This document shows positions 6,786-14,347 of a stretch of DNA of 18,739 nucleotides, in pieces; the stretch's first letter is position 1; every line of letters starts with the position of its first letter. A program made the translations under genes and the position numbers. The notes under the pieces were generated by a model, which worked only from the letters and a program-made list of their open reading frames with translations, was not told the origin of the DNA and did no database searches. The DNA comes from Flemingiibacterium sp045649205 (GTDB lineage Bacteria > Bacillota > Clostridia > Oscillospirales > CAG-272): assembly GCA_045649205.1 (NCBI GenBank), contig JAZRPJ010000135.1:1-18739 (forward strand). Direction: 5' to 3'.

Positions 6786-8072
6786 CTATCTTACTTGTAT
6801 TCTTCTAAAATCATTTACAAATTCGGGATATGATTTATTTATACAGCTCATGTCGTCGATAGTAACGTCACCGGTACATCCCACCGATGCCGCTGCCGCC
6901 GCCATGGCGATCCTGTGGTCGTTCGCCGAAGCTACTCTGCCGCCGGAGAGCTTGTCCTTGCCCACGATTATAAGCCCGTCCTCGGTTTCGGTCACATCGC
7001 CGCCGAGAGAACGTATCATCGCCGCCGTGGTTGCGATTCTGTCGCTTTCCTTGATGCGAAGACGTGCACCGCCGTATATTCTGGTAACCCCCTTCGAAAG
7101 AGCCGCCATCACGCCGAGAGCCGGCACCAAATCGGGAATATTCTTTACGTCGATATCCCTCGCTATAAGCTCGCCGCCTACGATCTCGACAAAGTCCTCA
7201 TGCCATGTAATCTTCGCGCCGAAATCGCTGACTATTTTAAATATTTCAAAATCTCCCTGCTTCGTGGCAGGAGTCACACCGCGAAGTCTTACTCTTCCGC
7301 CGATTGCCGCCGCTACTGCAAAAAATGCCGCCTGGGAACAGTCGCCTTCGACTTCCATGCATCGGGGTTTGAGTCCGCCTCCTGTAATTTTATAGCCCAC
7401 AAGGTTACCCTTGTCTGTAATTTCTTCGATTTTCGCCCCGAAGCCGGTCAGCACATCCACCGTCATATCGGCATAGGGCTTGCTTTCAAGGTTTGTGGTA
7501 AGCTCGATTTTGCTCTCGCCCGGAATCTTTACAAGGGCGAACAAAAGTCCCGTAACAAACTGCGAGGAGATATCGCCCCTCAGGCTGTAAGTCCCATTAA
7601 CAAGCTTGCCGCCGACAATAAGCGGCAGGTATTCGCCGTTTTCGGGGTATGTAAGCTTGGCACCGTGGGAGGAAAGCATATCCTTATATATATCCGTCGG
7701 GCGGTTAGGCAGTCTACCTTCACCGGTAAAAGTGACGCTGTTTCCGAGAGATGCCGCCAAGGGAATGAAAAAACGCAGAGTGGATGCAGATTCGCCGCAG
7801 CTCACCGTACCGCAGTTCAAGCCATGACCGCAGGGCTTTGTAATCTCGAAGGTGCGCTTTTCTTTATCGTAAGACAACTCCGCGCCCATTGCCCGTAAGC
7901 ATGACACCGTAGCATTAATGTCGTTTGACAGATCAACGCCCGTCACGGTCGAACTGCCAGCCAGTGCACCGCAGATAAGTGCCCGGTGTCCCTGACTTTT
8001 AGAGGACGGAAGCCGCACCTCGCCATCTATTTTTGTGGGTGTGAACACCATGTTTTTCAAATTTAACTTCAC
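6786..8072 (-). CDS. aroA: 3-phosphoshikimate 1-carboxyvinyltransferase (EPSP synthase)
   Basis: AroA joins shikimate 3-phosphate and phosphoenolpyruvate to form EPSP, the sixth shikimate-pathway step and the glyphosate target. The 428-residue product has the PEP/shikimate-binding LPSSKSQGHRAL at 21-32, the CGESASTLRF region at 92-101, GRLPNRPTD, DISSQFVTGLLFA, EGDCSQAAFF, the catalytic loop PDLVPALGVMAA, RIKESDRIA and the C-terminal NDHRIAMAAA. Ala96 occupies the position of Gly96 in the E. coli enzyme, a site where alanine is known to lower glyphosate affinity. I give the GTG start at 8072; an ATG at 8051, seven codons in, gives an N-terminus closer to the family norm, and neither has a clear Shine-Dalgarno. 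aroB ends 21 nt upstream. Cytosolic. Confidence 0.95.
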   Translation of the reverse strand: MKLNLKNMVFTPTKIDGEVRLPSSKSQGHRALICGALAGSSTVTGVDLSNDINATVSCLRAMGAELSYDKEKRTFEITKPCGHGLNCGTVSCGESASTLRFFIPLAASLGNSVTFTGEGRLPNRPTDIYKDMLSSHGAKLTYPENGEYLPLIVGGKLVNGTYSLRGDISSQFVTGLLFALVKIPGESKIELTTNLESKPYADMTVDVLTGFGAKIEEITDKGNLVGYKITGGGLKPRCMEVEGDCSQAAFFAVAAAIGGRVRLRGVTPATKQGDFEIFKIVSDFGAKITWHEDFVEIVGGELIARDIDVKNIPDLVPALGVMAALSKGVTRIYGGARLRIKESDRIATTAAMIRSLGGDVTETEDGLIIVGKDKLSGGRVASANDHRIAMAAAAASVGCTGDVTIDDMSCINKSYPEFVNDFRRIQVR

Positions 8073-8093
8073 TTCCCGTAATCACAGTATCTT

Positions 8094-9137
8094 TTAAGAA
8101 ATAAGCGCTTTTATCTTTTGTATCGGCAGTTTTTTTATTACAGCCTTGCCGATCTCTTCAAGAAGCACCACAGAAATGTCATCGCCGACACGCTTTTTGT
8201 CCGCCATGACAACGGCTATAAGCTCATCTGCGGAATAATCCATATCCATGGGCAGTCGGCATACTTCAAGTGCCCTTCGTATCTCGCCCTCGATCTCATG
8301 GCTGTATCCTTCACCAACACCGATCTTCGCCGCATACAGCATACCAATACCCACAGATTCGCCGTGGGAGAAACGGGTAAATCCCCCCAGCTTTTCAACT
8401 CCGTGACCGATGGTGTGTCCGTAGTTTAAGATCATACGCAGACCGCCCTCAAATTCGTCCGCCTCAACCACCTCGGCTTTGATTTTCATGCATCTGAAAA
8501 TAATTTCATCAAGGGCGAGAGATGAATCCATGATCCCGTAGAAAAGCTCTCTATCCGCTATACAGCCGTATTTTATGACCTCGCCCATGCCGTCGTTCAT
8601 GTACTCACGGGGCAAGGTTTCAAGAAAATCGCTGTCAGCGATCACCGCCGTGGGCTGATGGAATGCTCCCACAAGATTTTTGCCGCAGGGCAGGTCAACA
8701 CCGGTCTTTCCGCCGATGGAGGAATCAACCTGCGAAAGCAAAGTTGTCGGAACCTGGAGTACCGCAACGCCGCGAAGGTAAGTCGCCGCCGCATATCCTG
8801 CCATATCTCCGCAAACACCGCCGCCAAGGGCGATCACAAGGGAACCTCGCGTAAGAGATGCCTCACGGAAGGCGTTATACATATAAGATACGGTTTCAAG
8901 AGTCTTATTTGTTTCCCCGGCAGGAAAAACATATTCTCCGGAAAGGGTTATTCCAATATCCGAGAGTGCCGATTTTATTTTACCGCCGTAAAGCGGGAAT
9001 ACATTGCTGTCCGACACAAGAAAGATTCTGTCGAATTTATTTTTTTCAAACACTTCAGCAAGAGCCTTGCCGAGGATTCCGGCGCCAACATATATACGGT
9101 AGCTTCCGCTGCTGTGTGATACCTTTATCTGTTTCAT
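8094..9137 (-). CDS. aroB: 3-dehydroquinate synthase
   Basis: AroB converts DAHP to 3-dehydroquinate, the second shikimate-pathway step, using NAD+ and a divalent metal, in the cytosol. The 347-residue product has family landmarks: FPAGETNKTLE, the NAD-binding ALGGGVCGDMAGYAA at 103-117, LRGVAVLQVPTTLLSQVDSS, IGGKTGVDLPCGKNLVGAFH, and the metal ligands Glu186 (GMGEVIKYG), His241 (NYGHTIGH) and His258 (FSHGES). Its ATG lies only 2 nt after the nadC stop, and there is no good Shine-Dalgarno (upstream is TACTATAGAATAATT), so it probably depends on translational coupling to nadC. It is followed by aroA. That AroB needs NAD+ gives a loose link to the surrounding nad genes, but a regulatory reason for the grouping is inference. 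Confidence 0.97.
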   Translation of the reverse strand: MKQIKVSHSSGSYRIYVGAGILGKALAEVFEKNKFDRIFLVSDSNVFPLYGGKIKSALSDIGITLSGEYVFPAGETNKTLETVSYMYNAFREASLTRGSLVIALGGGVCGDMAGYAAATYLRGVAVLQVPTTLLSQVDSSIGGKTGVDLPCGKNLVGAFHQPTAVIADSDFLETLPREYMNDGMGEVIKYGCIADRELFYGIMDSSLALDEIIFRCMKIKAEVVEADEFEGGLRMILNYGHTIGHGVEKLGGFTRFSHGESVGIGMLYAAKIGVGEGYSHEIEGEIRRALEVCRLPMDMDYSADELIAVVMADKKRVGDDISVVLLEEIGKAVIKKLPIQKIKALIS

Positions 9138-9139
9138 AA

Positions 9140-9982
9140 TTATTCTATAGTAAATTTAAGGCTGATGTCAAGGGCGCGCACCGAGTGTGTCAGTGCGCCG
9201 ATGCTGATAAGGTCAACGCCGCAAGCCGCAACCTCGGAAAGATCACGGTCGCCCATGTTGCCCGACGCCTCGGTAATGGCTCTGCCATCAACAATTTTTA
9301 CAGCCTTTGTCATTTCTTCACAGCTCATGTTGTCAAGCATGATGATGTCCGCCCCGGCTTCAAGTGCCTCCTCAAGCTGGGTGAAATTCTCTACCTCAAC
9401 CTCGATTTTAAGTGTGTGAGGTGCATTTTCTCTCGCCGCCTTCACCGCTGCGGTAATAGAACCTGCGGCAACTATGTGGTTGTCCTTTATGAGAATACCG
9501 TCGGCAAGATTAAAGCGGTGATTTGTACCGCCGCCCACCTTGACCGCGTATTTTTCGATAACGCGAAGACCGGGAGTAGTCTTGCGGGTGTCGCATATTT
9601 TGGAGGAATAACCCTCTACAGCCCTTACCGCCTCTGCGGTACGGGTTGCAATACCGGACATACGCTGCATCAAGTTAAGTCCGATACGCTCTCCGGTAAG
9701 TACGTCCGTAGCCTTGCCGCGGACCTCGGCGATAATGTCCCCCTTTTCGATTCTGTCGCCGTCCTTTTTAAGCGCGGTAAACTCGATGTCGCCGTTTATA
9801 AGCTGGAATACACGCTTCGCCACATCCATTCCGCAAAGCACGCCGCTCTCCTTGGCTCTGTACAGACCGTGAGCGACCTTATCCTCCGGGATGGTAGACT
9901 GGGTGGTGATATCCCCCGTGCCGATATCCTCGGTGAGGGCATTCATTATGATCTTATCAAGCATATTTCTGTCGAGATACAT
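9140..9982 (-). CDS. nadC: Nicotinate-nucleotide pyrophosphorylase (quinolinate phosphoribosyltransferase)
   Basis: NadC transfers phosphoribose from PRPP to quinolinate and decarboxylates it to nicotinate mononucleotide, closing de novo NAD synthesis. The 280-residue length is normal. Visible signatures include TEDIGTGDITTQSTIP near the N-terminus, LNLMQRMSGIATRT, the PRPP/quinolinate-binding DTRKTTPGLR at 131-140, KVGGGTNHRFNLADGILIKDNHI at 148-170 in two adjoining blocks, EVEVENFTQ, IIMLDNM, EASGNM and the C-terminal DLISIGALTHSV. The ATG at 9982 has a GGGG/AAGGA stretch at 8-18 nt upstream. It lies 21 nt after nadA and 2 nt before aroB, clearly inside one transcription unit. Confidence 0.97.
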   Translation of the reverse strand: MYLDRNMLDKIIMNALTEDIGTGDITTQSTIPEDKVAHGLYRAKESGVLCGMDVAKRVFQLINGDIEFTALKKDGDRIEKGDIIAEVRGKATDVLTGERIGLNLMQRMSGIATRTAEAVRAVEGYSSKICDTRKTTPGLRVIEKYAVKVGGGTNHRFNLADGILIKDNHIVAAGSITAAVKAARENAPHTLKIEVEVENFTQLEEALEAGADIIMLDNMSCEEMTKAVKIVDGRAITEASGNMGDRDLSEVAACGVDLISIGALTHSVRALDISLKFTIE

Positions 9983-10003
9983 ATTTGTTACCCCGTCCTT
10001 TCC

Positions 10004-10933
10004 TTATTTAACAGACATCATGCGCTCAAGAGGGCGGTGTGCCGCCGCTATTTTTTCGGGAGTAAGTACGACCTCATTTGCCTCTTCACTAAGGACATAA
10101 AGCACATCATCCAGGCTGGTCTTTTTCATATCCGGGCAGACCGCACATGCGGTGAGGGGATAGAATTTCTTGCCGGGATAATCGTTTTCAAGGCGAGCAA
10201 TGACGCCGATTTCAGTGCCTATGATAAACTCCTCATCCGGGCTCTTTGCACAGTAGTTGATGATCTGTGAGGTACTGCCAACAAAATCCGCAAGACCGAG
10301 GATCTCCTTCTGTGCCTCGGGGTGAACGGTAAGCTTGGCATTAGGATATACCGCCCTTACCTTTGCCACATCCTCTGCCGTGAGCTGATCATGGATGGGA
10401 CAGTAGCCGCTATGTATAATAAATTCCTTATCCTTCACAACCGATGCCACATATGAACCCAGATTCTTGTCCGGCACAAAAATAATCTTCTTTTCGGGAA
10501 TCTGACGGCATATTCTTACCGCATTTGCAGAAGTCACACAAATATCTGACACCGCTTTCGTTTCGGCAGTGGAATTGACATAGCAGGCAACCGCGGCATC
10601 GGGATGAGCCGCTTTAAGCGCCATAACCTGCTCTGCTGTTATCATATCTGCCATTGCACAGCCGGCATCCGCACGGGTAGCCAGCACCTTTTTTGCGGGA
10701 TTCAATATTTTGGCGCTTTCTGCCATGAAGCTGACCCCACAGAAAACGATCATTTCGTTTTCTGTAAGCATAGCCTTCTTGGCAAGCTCAAAGGAATCAC
10801 CGAAGTGGTCCGCTACCTGCTGTACATCATAGTCCTGATAATAGTGAGCAAGTATGACCGCATTCTTCTCCTTTTTAAGACGCAAAATTTCTTCGATCTT
10901 CTCGGCTTTTGTCAAGCCTTGTGTGTTAATCAT
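10004..10933 (-). CDS. nadA: Quinolinate synthase A
   Basis: NadA condenses iminoaspartate (from NadB) with dihydroxyacetone phosphate to give quinolinate, using an oxygen-sensitive [4Fe-4S] cluster. The 309-residue product matches the compact clostridial/Thermotoga form. The three cluster cysteines are Cys92 (ADAGCAMADM), Cys178 (SGYCPIHD) and Cys266 (CAVCPDMKK). Other conserved stretches are ILAHYYQDYDVQQVADHFGD, VNSTAETKA, CVTSANAV, VPDKNLG, VHPEAQ and IIGTEIG. The ATG at 10933 is preceded by GGAAGGA. It is the first gene of the nad/aro cluster, so the promoter and dyad upstream (11000-11048) probably govern all seven genes. Confidence 0.97.
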   Translation of the reverse strand: MINTQGLTKAEKIEEILRLKKEKNAVILAHYYQDYDVQQVADHFGDSFELAKKAMLTENEMIVFCGVSFMAESAKILNPAKKVLATRADAGCAMADMITAEQVMALKAAHPDAAVACYVNSTAETKAVSDICVTSANAVRICRQIPEKKIIFVPDKNLGSYVASVVKDKEFIIHSGYCPIHDQLTAEDVAKVRAVYPNAKLTVHPEAQKEILGLADFVGSTSQIINYCAKSPDEEFIIGTEIGVIARLENDYPGKKFYPLTACAVCPDMKKTSLDDVLYVLSEEANEVVLTPEKIAAAHRPLERMMSVK

Positions 10934-10999
10934 GATGATTCTGTCCTTCCAACCAAGGTTTGTAAAAATTTATATATCGGATCATTCTATCCTCAAGTG

Positions 11000-11020
11000 T
11001 ATATAACTATACATTATATA
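11000..11020. promoter_or_regulatory. Candidate operator dyad over the nadA transcription start
   Basis: A perfect inverted repeat, TATATAA-N7-TTATATA (7-bp half-sites, 21 nt overall), begins at the last base of the proposed -10 of the nadA promoter and covers the expected start site near 11013. This is where a repressor of NAD synthesis would bind. NiaR-type repressors control nad genes in Firmicutes, but I cannot confirm that this matches their motif. In AT-rich intergenic DNA such a dyad can arise by chance. Confidence 0.35.
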
Positions 11021-11048
11021 TGATACCACAAATTGATGGATTTTGCAA
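11020..11048 (-). promoter_or_regulatory. Predicted sigma-A promoter of the nadA-nadC-aroB-aroA-nadB cluster
   Basis: On the minus strand, TTGCAA (11043-11048) and TATCAT (11020-11025) are separated by 17 bp; initiation would be near 11013, leaving a leader of about 80 nt before nadA. The DNA upstream (11060-11090) is very AT-rich and could act as an UP element. The hexamers are imperfect, as expected for a regulated biosynthetic promoter. The architecture closely resembles the proposed S-layer promoter. Confidence 0.5.
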
Positions 11049-11159
11049 TGATAGTAGCAATATTTTTTAAATTTTTTAAAAATTTTCGGTATTATGCCAA
11101 TAAATCGGGGGCTACATTTGAAAAATATGTTAAATTGTTTTGTGAATTTATAAAATCCC

Positions 11160-11189
11160 TTGACAATACCTGCCCTTTTGAAGTATAAT
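11160..11189 (+). promoter_or_regulatory. Sigma-A promoter of the AI-2E family permease gene
   Basis: A consensus TTGACA (11160-11165) and a consensus TATAAT (11184-11189) are 18 bp apart, with initiation expected near 11196 and a leader of about 39 nt. It is divergent from the nadA promoter. The rest of the 10934-11234 gap is AT-rich with no further gene. Confidence 0.85.
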
Positions 11190-11234
11190 TTAAGTATGGT
11201 ATATTTCATTCTTGGATGACAAGGAGGACTTCCA

Positions 11235-12617
11235 TTGAAACTCGACTTCAATAAAAAATACACAACGATTGCTGTTTACACAATCCTTACCGCTCTCGCT
11301 GTGATGGTTATAGCTACGATCTTTTTAAATTTTGACGGCGTAAAGCAGTTTTTTGCGGTTTTAAATAAAATACTCACGCCTTTCTACATAGGTCTTGCCA
11401 TCGCCTACATCGCAAATCCGATCATGGTCATGTCCGAAAAGCACATTTTCCGCTTCAAGGTTACCACAAGAAGACGTGCGAGACTGAAAAGAGTCCTGTC
11501 CATCATCCTTGCCCTGATTATACTGCTTATCGCAGTAAGCATCATTTTCCTTCTTGTTATCCCTCAGGTAGTTCTCAGTGTATCGGACCTGGTTTCAAAG
11601 CTCAGCGGCTACATTGATCATACCGTAGCCCTCCTTGACGACCTCCTTCCCGATGCTATCTTCGACCGCACCAACCTCACCATCGAAAACTTCTTCAACT
11701 CCATTCTTACCTACCTTACCGACAGTGCCCTCGGAGATGAGCTTAACACGCTTACCGATAAGCTGAATCTGATTTCTGATAATCTGGATACAATCATCTC
11801 AAACTCCTTCATAATTATTAAGGATTCTGTTCCCTTAATCCTCGGCGCATTTACAGGTGTTGCTAATGGTCTTCTTAATGTAGTCCTCGGTATATTCTTC
11901 GCAATATATCTTCTTTCTTCAAAAGAAAAGCTGATCGCCCAGTTAAAAAAGCTCATCCGTGCCTTCACCAGCGACAAAGCTTATGAGGAAATTATTGAGC
12001 TTGGTCATTTCTCCAACAAGACCTTCGGCGGATATCTTCTCGGAAAGGTTCTTGATTCCATAATTGTTGGCGTGGTCATGTTTATCGTCTGCGCTATCTG
12101 CAAGATCCCCTACCCCGTTCTGGTCAGCGCACTGGTTGGTATCACCAACATAATCCCCGTTATCGGTCCTTTTATAGGAGCAATTCCCGGAGTGCTTATT
12201 ATATTCATCGTTGACCCCTCAAAGGTACTTTGGTTTATTATCATCAACGTGATCATCCAGCAGGTTGACGGCAATATTATCGTACCTAAGGTCCTCGGCG
12301 AAACTACGGGACTCAGCTCCCTTTGGGTACTTTTCTCCATCACCGTTATGGGCGGACTGTGGGGACTTTTCGGAATGTTTATAAGCGTACCGATCTTCGC
12401 TATTCTCTATATGCTTATGAAGAAATTTGTTGAGCGCCGGCTCGTAAAGCGCGAGCTTTGCGCGGATACAAAGGATTTTTACCCCGACGAAGAATCTATG
12501 CTGTTTGCCGACGATGGCAGCGACGATTCCCCATCCCGTACCCGTCTGACCTTGGTTGAAAAAATCAAGGCCGGTCTGAAGAAAAAGCTCCCGCCTAAAG
12601 ACAAGAGCGACAAATAA
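11235..12617 (+). CDS. AI-2E family transporter (PF01594-type membrane permease)
   Basis: A 460-residue multispanning membrane protein with a family-typical layout: two N-terminal helices (about 12-31 and 45-63), a basic loop (TTRRRARLKR), a third long helix (about 87-112), a soluble segment rich in Leu/Asp (about 115-200), then a hydrophobic cluster with the conserved FGGYLLGKVLDS, GITNIIPVIGPFIGAIPG, NIIVPKVLGETTGLSSLW and GLWGLFGMFISVPIFA. The family is named for autoinducer-2 export, but members also act as ion/proton antiporters, so the substrate is unknown. A charged cytoplasmic tail of about 60 residues ends the protein. The start is TTG at 11235, fixed by AGGAGG at 11222-11227, 7 nt upstream. 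It is a single-gene unit between a consensus promoter and a strong terminator, and is divergent from the nad cluster with no evident functional link. Confidence 0.9.
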   Translation: MKLDFNKKYTTIAVYTILTALAVMVIATIFLNFDGVKQFFAVLNKILTPFYIGLAIAYIANPIMVMSEKHIFRFKVTTRRRARLKRVLSIILALIILLIAVSIIFLLVIPQVVLSVSDLVSKLSGYIDHTVALLDDLLPDAIFDRTNLTIENFFNSILTYLTDSALGDELNTLTDKLNLISDNLDTIISNSFIIIKDSVPLILGAFTGVANGLLNVVLGIFFAIYLLSSKEKLIAQLKKLIRAFTSDKAYEEIIELGHFSNKTFGGYLLGKVLDSIIVGVVMFIVCAICKIPYPVLVSALVGITNIIPVIGPFIGAIPGVLIIFIVDPSKVLWFIIINVIIQQVDGNIIVPKVLGETTGLSSLWVLFSITVMGGLWGLFGMFISVPIFAILYMLMKKFVERRLVKRELCADTKDFYPDEESMLFADDGSDDSPSRTRLTLVEKIKAGLKKKLPPKDKSDK

Positions 12618-12633
12618 ATCTTATGTAAACATT

Positions 12634-12667
12634 AAAGGCTGATTCGTTTCCGAATCAGCCTTTTCCT
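12634..12667 (+). terminator. Strong Rho-independent terminator between convergent genes
   Basis: A perfect 13-bp stem, AAAGGCTGATTCG (12634-12646) and its complement (12651-12663), closes a 4-nt TTTC loop and runs into TTTTCC on the plus strand. It ends the permease transcript. Read from the other strand the stem is followed by TTTAATGTTT, so it may also slow lysA transcripts. Confidence 0.88.
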
Positions 12668-12694
12668 ATATTGAACGCTTTATTTTATCTACCC

Positions 12695-13951
12695 TTATTT
12701 AAAAAATTTTGTTACACCAAGAGTTGCAAAATAGTCTTCGGGGGTTTCCGCACGGCGGATAAGCTCTACGGTACCGTCCTCGCGGTAAAGCAGCTCTGCA
12801 CTGCGAAGCTTGCCGTTATAGTTGTAACCCATTGCAAAGCCGTGTGCGCCGGCATCGTGGATCGCAAGGTAGTCCCCCATGTCGATCTTCGGAAGCATAC
12901 GGTCGATGGCGAATTTATCATTGTTCTCGCAAAGACCGCCGGTGACATCATACATATGATCGCAGGGTGCGTTCTCCTTACCGAGGACGGTTATGTGATG
13001 GTATGAACCGTACATAGCCGGACGCATCAGATTCGCCGCGCAGGCATCGCATCCGATGTACTCCTTATAGATATGCTTTTCGTGAATTGCCTTTGTAATA
13101 AGCATACCGTTGGGAGCCAGCATATATCTGCCAAGCTCGGTGAAGATCGCCGCATCGCCAAGGCCCACCGGGGTGAGGATCTCCTCGTAAACTTTTCTTA
13201 CGCCTTCACCGATAACCGCAATATCCGCCGGCTCTGCATCGGGAAGGTACGGTACGCCCACACCGCCGGAAAGGTTGATGAAGGAAATATCAACTCCCGC
13301 CTCTTTCTGAATTTTAACGACAGTCTTAAAAAGCACACCGGCAAGAGTGGGATAATATTCATTATTTGTGTTATTACTGGAGAGGAAGGCATGGATACCG
13401 AATCGCTTTGCCCCCTTCGCCTTGAGAATCTTATACGCCTCGATGATCTGTGCCTCGGTCATGCCGTACTTCGCCTCACCGGGACTGCCCATGATCTGGG
13501 TACTGATGCGGAAATCTCCGCCGGGATTGAATCGGCAGCAGATAGTTTCGGGGATTTTTCCTATGGTCTTTTCAAGAAAATCAATGTGTGTGAAGTCGTC
13601 GAGATTGATGATCGCGCCAAGCTCGGCGGCTTTCTTGAAATCTTCTGCCGGGGTCGCATTGGATGAGAACATAATTTCATCGCCGGAGAAGCCCACCTTA
13701 TCGCTCATTAAAAGCTCGGTTAAAGAGGAACAGTCAACGCCGCAGCCTTCTTCACGCAGAATATCAAGCAGTACGGGGTTCGGGGTTGCCTTAACGGCGA
13801 AATATTCTTTAAAGCCCTTATTCCATGAGAAGGCATTATTAAGCGCTCTCGCTCTTGCTCTGATGCCCTTTTCATCGTAAATATGGAAGGGGGTCGGATA
13901 TGTTTCTGTTATTTTTTCAATCAGTTCTTTTGTTACAAATGGTTTTTTCAC
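12695..13951 (-). CDS. lysA: Diaminopimelate decarboxylase (fold-type III PLP decarboxylase)
   Basis: LysA decarboxylates meso-diaminopimelate to L-lysine, the last step of lysine synthesis, as a PLP enzyme with an alanine-racemase-like barrel. The 418-residue product has the PLP lysine Lys54 in EYFAVKATPNPVLL, GCGVDCSSLTEL, the phosphate-binding NLSGGVGVP, ELGRYMLAPNG, and the second-subunit cysteine in GGLCENNDKF (Cys341; many relatives read CESGD). The C-terminus has GAHGFAMGYNYNGKLRSAELLY, in two adjoining conserved parts. It belongs to a divergent clostridial branch, so a related PLP decarboxylase activity is possible but less likely. The start is GTG at 13951, preceded by AAGGAGAG about 9 nt away. 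It is a one-gene unit with its own promoter, and the leader of about 30 nt is too short for a lysine riboswitch. Confidence 0.85.
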   Translation of the reverse strand: MKKPFVTKELIEKITETYPTPFHIYDEKGIRARARALNNAFSWNKGFKEYFAVKATPNPVLLDILREEGCGVDCSSLTELLMSDKVGFSGDEIMFSSNATPAEDFKKAAELGAIINLDDFTHIDFLEKTIGKIPETICCRFNPGGDFRISTQIMGSPGEAKYGMTEAQIIEAYKILKAKGAKRFGIHAFLSSNNTNNEYYPTLAGVLFKTVVKIQKEAGVDISFINLSGGVGVPYLPDAEPADIAVIGEGVRKVYEEILTPVGLGDAAIFTELGRYMLAPNGMLITKAIHEKHIYKEYIGCDACAANLMRPAMYGSYHHITVLGKENAPCDHMYDVTGGLCENNDKFAIDRMLPKIDMGDYLAIHDAGAHGFAMGYNYNGKLRSAELLYREDGTVELIRRAETPEDYFATLGVTKFFK

Positions 13952-13986
13952 GATGGTTTCTCTCCTTGATTTTAATTGACACTACT

Positions 13987-14015
13987 ATTATAGCACATCT
14001 TACCACTCATGTCAA
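13987..14015 (-). promoter_or_regulatory. Perfect-consensus sigma-A promoter of lysA
   Basis: On the minus strand TTGACA (14010-14015) and TATAAT (13987-13992) are both exact consensus with the optimal 17-bp spacer. Initiation near 13980 gives a leader of about 30 nt to the GTG at 13951. Confidence 0.88.
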
Positions 14016-14046
14016 ATGTTTTTTACGCTGGGAAGGGATTTTTCTC

Positions 14047-14262
14047 GGGGGGGGAACTTTCTTATAAGAAAGTTCCCCCAGTCCCCCTTCAAAGAATTTT
14101 ATAGGGTAGGGCTTACGGACATTGGGGATGGCAGCATTGCGAGCGAAAAAGGCGCGCCGCCCTTCAGGGGGCCCTACCCTCGGGTCCCTTCCCACTCCGG
14201 TTCCGCCAGCCGCAAGCAGCCGTAGGCTGCGAGGCTGCGGACGGCTTACCGTAGGGACCGGC
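14047..14262. repeat. GC-rich palindromic intergenic element (putative dispersed repeat)
   Basis: This non-coding block between lysA and the S-layer gene contains several nested inverted repeats. A perfect 30-bp palindrome has half-site GGGGGAACTTTCTTA (14050-14064, mirrored 14065-14079). AGGGTAGGGC (14103-14112) pairs with GCCCTACCCT (14171-14180). GGTCCC (14183-14188) pairs with GGGACC (14254-14259) and encloses GCAGCC-gta-GGCTGC (14216-14230). It is much more GC-rich than its flanks. Short open frames cross it on both strands but lack ribosome-binding sites and family resemblance. From memory, similar G-run/C-run palindromes recur between genes in Oscillospiraceae genomes, so I read it as a dispersed MITE/REP-like or structured RNA element; copies elsewhere cannot be checked here. 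Confidence 0.6.
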
Positions 14263-14270
14263 GCCGAATA

Positions 14271-14301
14271 TAAAAAACCGCACACCCCGAAGGGTGTGCG
14301 G
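14271..14301 (-). terminator. Rho-independent terminator of the S-layer gene
   Basis: On the minus strand CCGCACACCC-UUCG-GGGTGTGCGG (10-bp stem, extra-stable UUCG tetraloop, 14278-14301) is followed by six U residues (14272-14277). It starts 46 nt after the S-layer stop codon. Confidence 0.93.
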
Positions 14302-14347
14302 AAAGTTTATATGTTAAACTTATTTAATTAAAGCAGAACTGATTCAA

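Noticed and set aside
6915..7898. 327-codon plus-strand open frame
   Set aside because: It is antisense to aroA and has no recognisable domain.
9185..10270. 361-codon plus-strand open frame
   Set aside because: It is antisense to nadC and nadA, which are unmistakable; the product is Cys/His/Arg-rich without family features.
11235..12617. The permease as evidence of a quorum-sensing system
   Set aside because: AI-2E family membership alone does not show autoinducer-2 transport, and no luxS or sensor gene is in the window.
13952..13986. Lysine riboswitch ahead of lysA
   Set aside because: The predicted leader is about 30 nt, far shorter than an L-box.
14047..14262. CRISPR array or tRNA/rRNA genes in the GC-rich block
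   Set aside because: The repeats are inverted, not regularly spaced direct repeats, and no tRNA cloverleaf or rRNA sequence is visible.
14007..14285. Small frames on both strands (92 and 69 codons) within the palindromic element
   Set aside because: They lack ribosome-binding sites, are Pro/Arg/Gly-rich and cross hairpins. They look like spurious frames of the repeat.
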